Position numbers and translations under genes: made by a program. Shown here piece by piece: positions 63,004 to 64,000 of a stretch of DNA of 64,000 nucleotides. The notes beneath the pieces were generated by a model that searched no databases, was not told the DNA's origin, and saw nothing but the letters and a program-made list of their open reading frames with translations. This stretch comes from Gemmata massiliana. GTDB taxonomy: Bacteria > Planctomycetota > Planctomycetia > Gemmatales > Gemmataceae. The stretch covers positions 815,417 to 879,416 of the forward strand of contig HG799463.1 of assembly GCA_000531095.1 (NCBI GenBank), given 5' to 3'. Position 1 is the stretch's first letter; each line of letters opens with the position of its first letter.

Positions 63004-63987
63004 ATGCTGCCGCAGCGCTCGTCGGGATCGATTGCTCACCCCGTGAATCGTGTTATCGGCGTTGGGGCGCCGGCCCCTTCGTATGAAGCGGTGAAGCGGC
63101 GGGTGCTCGCGAAGCTCGAAGACCGGCTCGACATGAGCGCGTCGAAGCGGATGCCGCAATCTCTTTTGCGCCAGAGCCTTAGACAACACGCCGAGCAAAT
63201 TACCGATCAGGAAGCACGCGGATTTGCCAAGGCCGACCGCGACCGCCTGATTGACGAGTCTCTGGCCGAGATACTGGGGTTCGGGCCACTCGAAGAGCTG
63301 TTCAACGATGTGAACGTGCGCGAAGTCATGTTGACCGGTCCCGGTACGGTGATCGCGCGCCGCGAACACGGGCAGTGGCTCCCCACGAGCGTGAAGTTCC
63401 GTGACGAGGCCCACGTCCGCGCGACGCTCGACCGGATCGCGACGCACGCCGAACCGATCGGCCCGGTCATGACCAGCATCGCGCTGTTCGATATGCGCCT
63501 GCCCAACGGGTTCCGCGCGATCGCGGTGATCCCGCCGGAAGCCCTCGATCAGCCCGCAACGGCCTCGTTCCTCCGCGAATCGCCGCTCCCGGGCGGAATG
63601 CTCCCCAAAGACGCGAGCGGCGCGTTCCCCGGACTGCCGGCCACCGGCTCGACCTCGCAGGGGACGCTCAAAACGGTATCCGCCCCCACCACCCCTCCGC
63701 GCTCCAACAGCGGCACCACGTTATTGCCAGGTACTCGCGTACCCAGTGAGCCGCCCGCGTCGGGGATCAGCGACCCGTTGGCGCGCCACCGCGTTCGGAT
63801 TCTGGAGCGCCTGCTCTCCAAGTTCGCGGCGCTGAAGGTGTACGACGTGACGCGGCTCGAAATCACCGAATTGCGGAAGATCGTCAGCGCCTATATCCGC
63901 GAGTATGGCGAGTCCGAAAAGGTCTACCTGAGTGACACCGATCAGGGTCGGATCATGCTCGAAATCCTCACCTCACTTCAGCGGTAG
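63004..63987 (+). CDS. CpaF-like protein lacking the ATPase domain
   Basis: A 327-aa protein. Residues 27-180 match the N-terminal part of CpaF/VirB11-like secretion ATPases: YEAVKRRVLAKLEDRLDM, RLIDESLAEILGFGPLEELF, DVNVREVMLTGPGTVIARRE and FDMRLPNGFRAIAVIPP. Where Walker A and B domains should follow, there is a Pro/Ser/Thr linker (200-255) and a second copy-like helical segment, RILERLLSKFAALKVYDVTR, LEITELRKIVSAYIREYGES. Thus it cannot hydrolyse ATP alone. It might assist a Tad/type IV pilus machine. Confidence 0.82.
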   Translation: MLPQRSSGSIAHPVNRVIGVGAPAPSYEAVKRRVLAKLEDRLDMSASKRMPQSLLRQSLRQHAEQITDQEARGFAKADRDRLIDESLAEILGFGPLEELFNDVNVREVMLTGPGTVIARREHGQWLPTSVKFRDEAHVRATLDRIATHAEPIGPVMTSIALFDMRLPNGFRAIAVIPPEALDQPATASFLRESPLPGGMLPKDASGAFPGLPATGSTSQGTLKTVSAPTTPPRSNSGTTLLPGTRVPSEPPASGISDPLARHRVRILERLLSKFAALKVYDVTRLEITELRKIVSAYIREYGESEKVYLSDTDQGRIMLEILTSLQR

Positions 63988-64000
63988 GCAGCAGGCGAAC

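Noticed and set aside
1..64000. CRISPR arrays, rRNA or tRNA genes
   Set aside because: No regularly spaced direct repeats, cloverleaf or conserved rRNA segments were seen.

Overview
The window looks like chromosomal DNA of a planctomycete, most likely a Gemmataceae member. The evidence is the very high GC content with GTG starts, and families typical of that group: DUF1559 proteins with a pilin-like N-terminus, DUF1501 and DUF1549/DUF1553 (PSCyt-type) secreted proteins with Tat-like signals and CxxCH motifs, TIGR02996/leucine-rich-repeat proteins, an ECF sigma factor fused to a WD40 propeller, an exosortase, and SpoVG with a zinc ribbon. No rRNA, tRNA or CRISPR array was seen. All assignments come from reading the sequence; no database search was run.

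Layout. 1-5.1 kb: edge of an FHA protein, a large GT-C-like membrane protein and a nitrilase-superfamily amidohydrolase. 5.2-8.4 kb (minus): RraA-like protein, Tat-exported metallophosphoesterase, and a DUF1559/lipoprotein pair. 8.7-13.3 kb: a GntR/LacI hybrid regulator facing a secreted two-domain alpha/beta hydrolase and a DUF1501 protein. 13.4-23.5 kb (minus): a cell-surface polysaccharide locus with exosortase, VanZ-like protein, Wzm/Wzt ABC exporter, FkbM methyltransferase and four glycosyltransferases, several joined by 4-bp start/stop overlaps. 23.8-27.8 kb (plus): a two-FHA gene broken by a 35-bp tandem duplication, two lipoproteins and a second DUF1559 protein. 28.0-30.8 kb: a tight two-gene cassette of a ketosynthase fused to a haem-oxygenase-like domain plus an unrecognised partner.

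31.0-37.0 kb: Gfo/Idh/MocA oxidoreductase (minus) and a DUF1549/1553 - 43-aa ORF - DUF1501 operon (plus). 37.2-42.8 kb: acyl desaturase, CoxG-like SRPBCC protein, thioredoxin-fold protein, an ABC-2 transporter pair, a POTRA-like periplasmic protein and a small zinc metallopeptidase. 42.8-48.0 kb (minus): four tandem TIGR02996/LRR paralogues, one split by a frameshift. 48.3-57.5 kb: CNNM/CorC transporter, ECF-WD40 protein, membrane protein, ROK kinase, HEAT-repeat protein, lipoprotein, a decayed ISAs1-type transposase and an ATP-grasp protein. 57.5-64 kb: a CxxCH secreted protein, a coiled-coil secreted protein, a short TIGR02996 protein, SpoVG, an ispE gene interrupted by a captured infA fragment, and a CpaF-like protein without its ATPase domain.

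The most unusual structures are the ispE/infA chimera (61.5-62.7 kb), where a 47-bp direct repeat brackets the start of an IF-1 gene inside ispE; the ketosynthase/haem-oxygenase-like fusion with its coupled partner (28-30.8 kb); the 35-bp duplication in the FHA gene; the CpaF-like protein lacking a Walker motif; and long perfect inverted repeats at four intergenic sites.
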